64,000 nucleotides of DNA from positions 393,501-457,500 of the forward strand of contig CAJNDS010002376.1 of the NCBI GenBank assembly GCA_905221605.1, written 5' to 3'. The notes under the pieces are model-generated. The model had not been told where the DNA came from and did no database searches. It saw nothing but the letters and a program-made list of their open reading frames with translations. This document shows, one piece after another, positions 63,485 through 64,000 of the stretch. How positions within the stretch are numbered: position 1 is the stretch's first letter; each line of letters opens with the position of its first letter. Made by a program: the position numbers and the translations under genes. The DNA is from Symbiodinium natans (Eukaryota; Sar; Dinophyceae; Suessiales; Symbiodiniaceae).

Positions 63485-64000
63485 ATGCTGCCTGACTACA
63501 GCGATAGTCCGGTTCTTACCGGCGTGGTTGCGCAGGGGCTCCTTCCTTCGAAGAGGGATTGCTACCTGTTGGCGCAGACAGTGTTGAGGGGATTTGCCAG
63601 CTGGTTTTGCTCCCGTCCTGCGTGGACAGTGGGAGAGGCCAGTGCGACCCTTCGAAAACGTTACTACGTTGAGATCCAGGAGAGTTATGATGGCGTTGCC
63701 GTCATTCATCGTGGATGCATCGAAGACTACTTTACAGAGGGAGGGCATCTCTGTCGTGTTGGATTTGGGACCGTGTGCAGGATCGAGTGCGGCTCATGGG
63801 GACTTTCACGAAGCTGTTGGACAGCGACTCAAGTTCTGGATCTCGGTTGGGAAGTTTGACCCTTCATGAAGAAGGTGAAACTTCCCAACCGAGATCGCTG
63901 TCCAAGAGCTTCGTGAACGTCCCCATGAGCCGCATGCTTGAGTTCCTTCCGGCCCTGGGTGAGGAGAGGGCCACGTCGCCCGGAATCTAGATTGCGTGTG
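63485..64000 (+). pseudogene. Protein kinase copy 5, cut by window end
   Basis: N-terminal frame 63485-63859 with the same fold-back duplication (63788-63934) as copies 3 and 4. The glycine loop is further changed (LCRVGFGTV). The second palindrome region differs: CGCGAGAGCA is missing from the left arm (GGGCCACGTCGCCC), and its centre is GGAATCTAGATTGC, mixing the copy-1 and copy-3 versions. The C-terminal half lies outside the window. Confidence 0.8.
63788..63934. repeat. Fold-back inverted duplication, copy 5
   Basis: Same arms and centre as in copies 3 and 4. Confidence 0.93.

Larger units (their letters stand above)
57142..64000 (+). repeat. Head-to-tail kinase tandem array
   Basis: Successive ATG positions 57142, 59222, 61353 and 63485 give steps of 2080, 2131 and 2132 bp. 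Copies 3, 4 and 5 differ by only scattered substitutions over the whole unit including the spacer, indicating recent unequal crossing-over or gene conversion. The array continues beyond the window end. Confidence 0.97.

Overview
This window looks like nuclear DNA of a dinoflagellate, probably Symbiodiniaceae-like. The reasons are: low gene density; every coding region I can support lies on the + strand (dinoflagellate genes commonly run in long one-direction clusters); short exons bounded by AG|G acceptors and GT or GC donors; a very long intronless-looking pentatricopeptide (PPR) gene whose repeats end in Trp; tracts of degenerate TTTAGGG telomere-type repeat; and tandem, partly decayed gene copies. 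I saw no rRNA, tRNA, spliced-leader RNA, CRISPR array, bacterial operon or prophage. The lineage call is inference from these features, not from a database match.

Layout. 0-9 kb: mostly non-coding, with a few candidate exons, one of them resembling a degenerate adenylate-kinase P-loop (5.0 kb). 9.3-10.7 kb: a 43-bp hairpin-bearing minisatellite of about 29 units. 12-14.3 kb: candidate exons, including charged coiled-coil exons. 15.2-16.5 kb: a complete 12-helix MFS transporter. 17.2 kb: an exon carrying a Dpy-30 motif. 18.0-21.0 kb: a PPR protein of about 19 repeats whose tail carries an HSE motif, followed by a possible PCxxC-type exon (deaminase-like, speculative). 22-29 kb: scattered exons, G/C-rich low-complexity DNA with a long hairpin, and a first telomere-like tract. 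29.9-30.8 kb: a Nudix hydrolase with a second, Rossmann/SLOG-like domain. 35.1-36.2 kb: a 1.1-kb ACT triplet array. 41-45 kb: exons of one or more unidentified multi-exon genes. 45.3-46.0 kb and 48.7-49.2 kb: telomere-like tracts; the first ends in an orientation switch and the second carries a small inverted-repeat insertion. 49.5-52.6 kb: exons of another unidentified gene.

52.9-64.0 kb: a tandem array of five protein-kinase copies. Copy 2 (57.1-58.4 kb) is the only one with a full set of kinase motifs. Copy 1 is a multiply damaged relic. Copies 3, 4 and 5 are near-identical 2.13-kb units interrupted at the same places by fold-back (template-switch-like) inverted duplications. A 101-bp inverted-repeat element with an 8-bp target duplication sits upstream of copy 2, and copy 1 preserves the matching empty site. 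A related 67-bp element lies in the 49-kb telomere-like tract.

The recognised genes (transporter, PPR RNA-binding protein, Nudix hydrolase, kinases) do not form an evident pathway. The strongest unusual biology is structural: a kinase array diversifying by fold-back mutation, a mobile miniature element that may act as an introner, and repeated hairpins.
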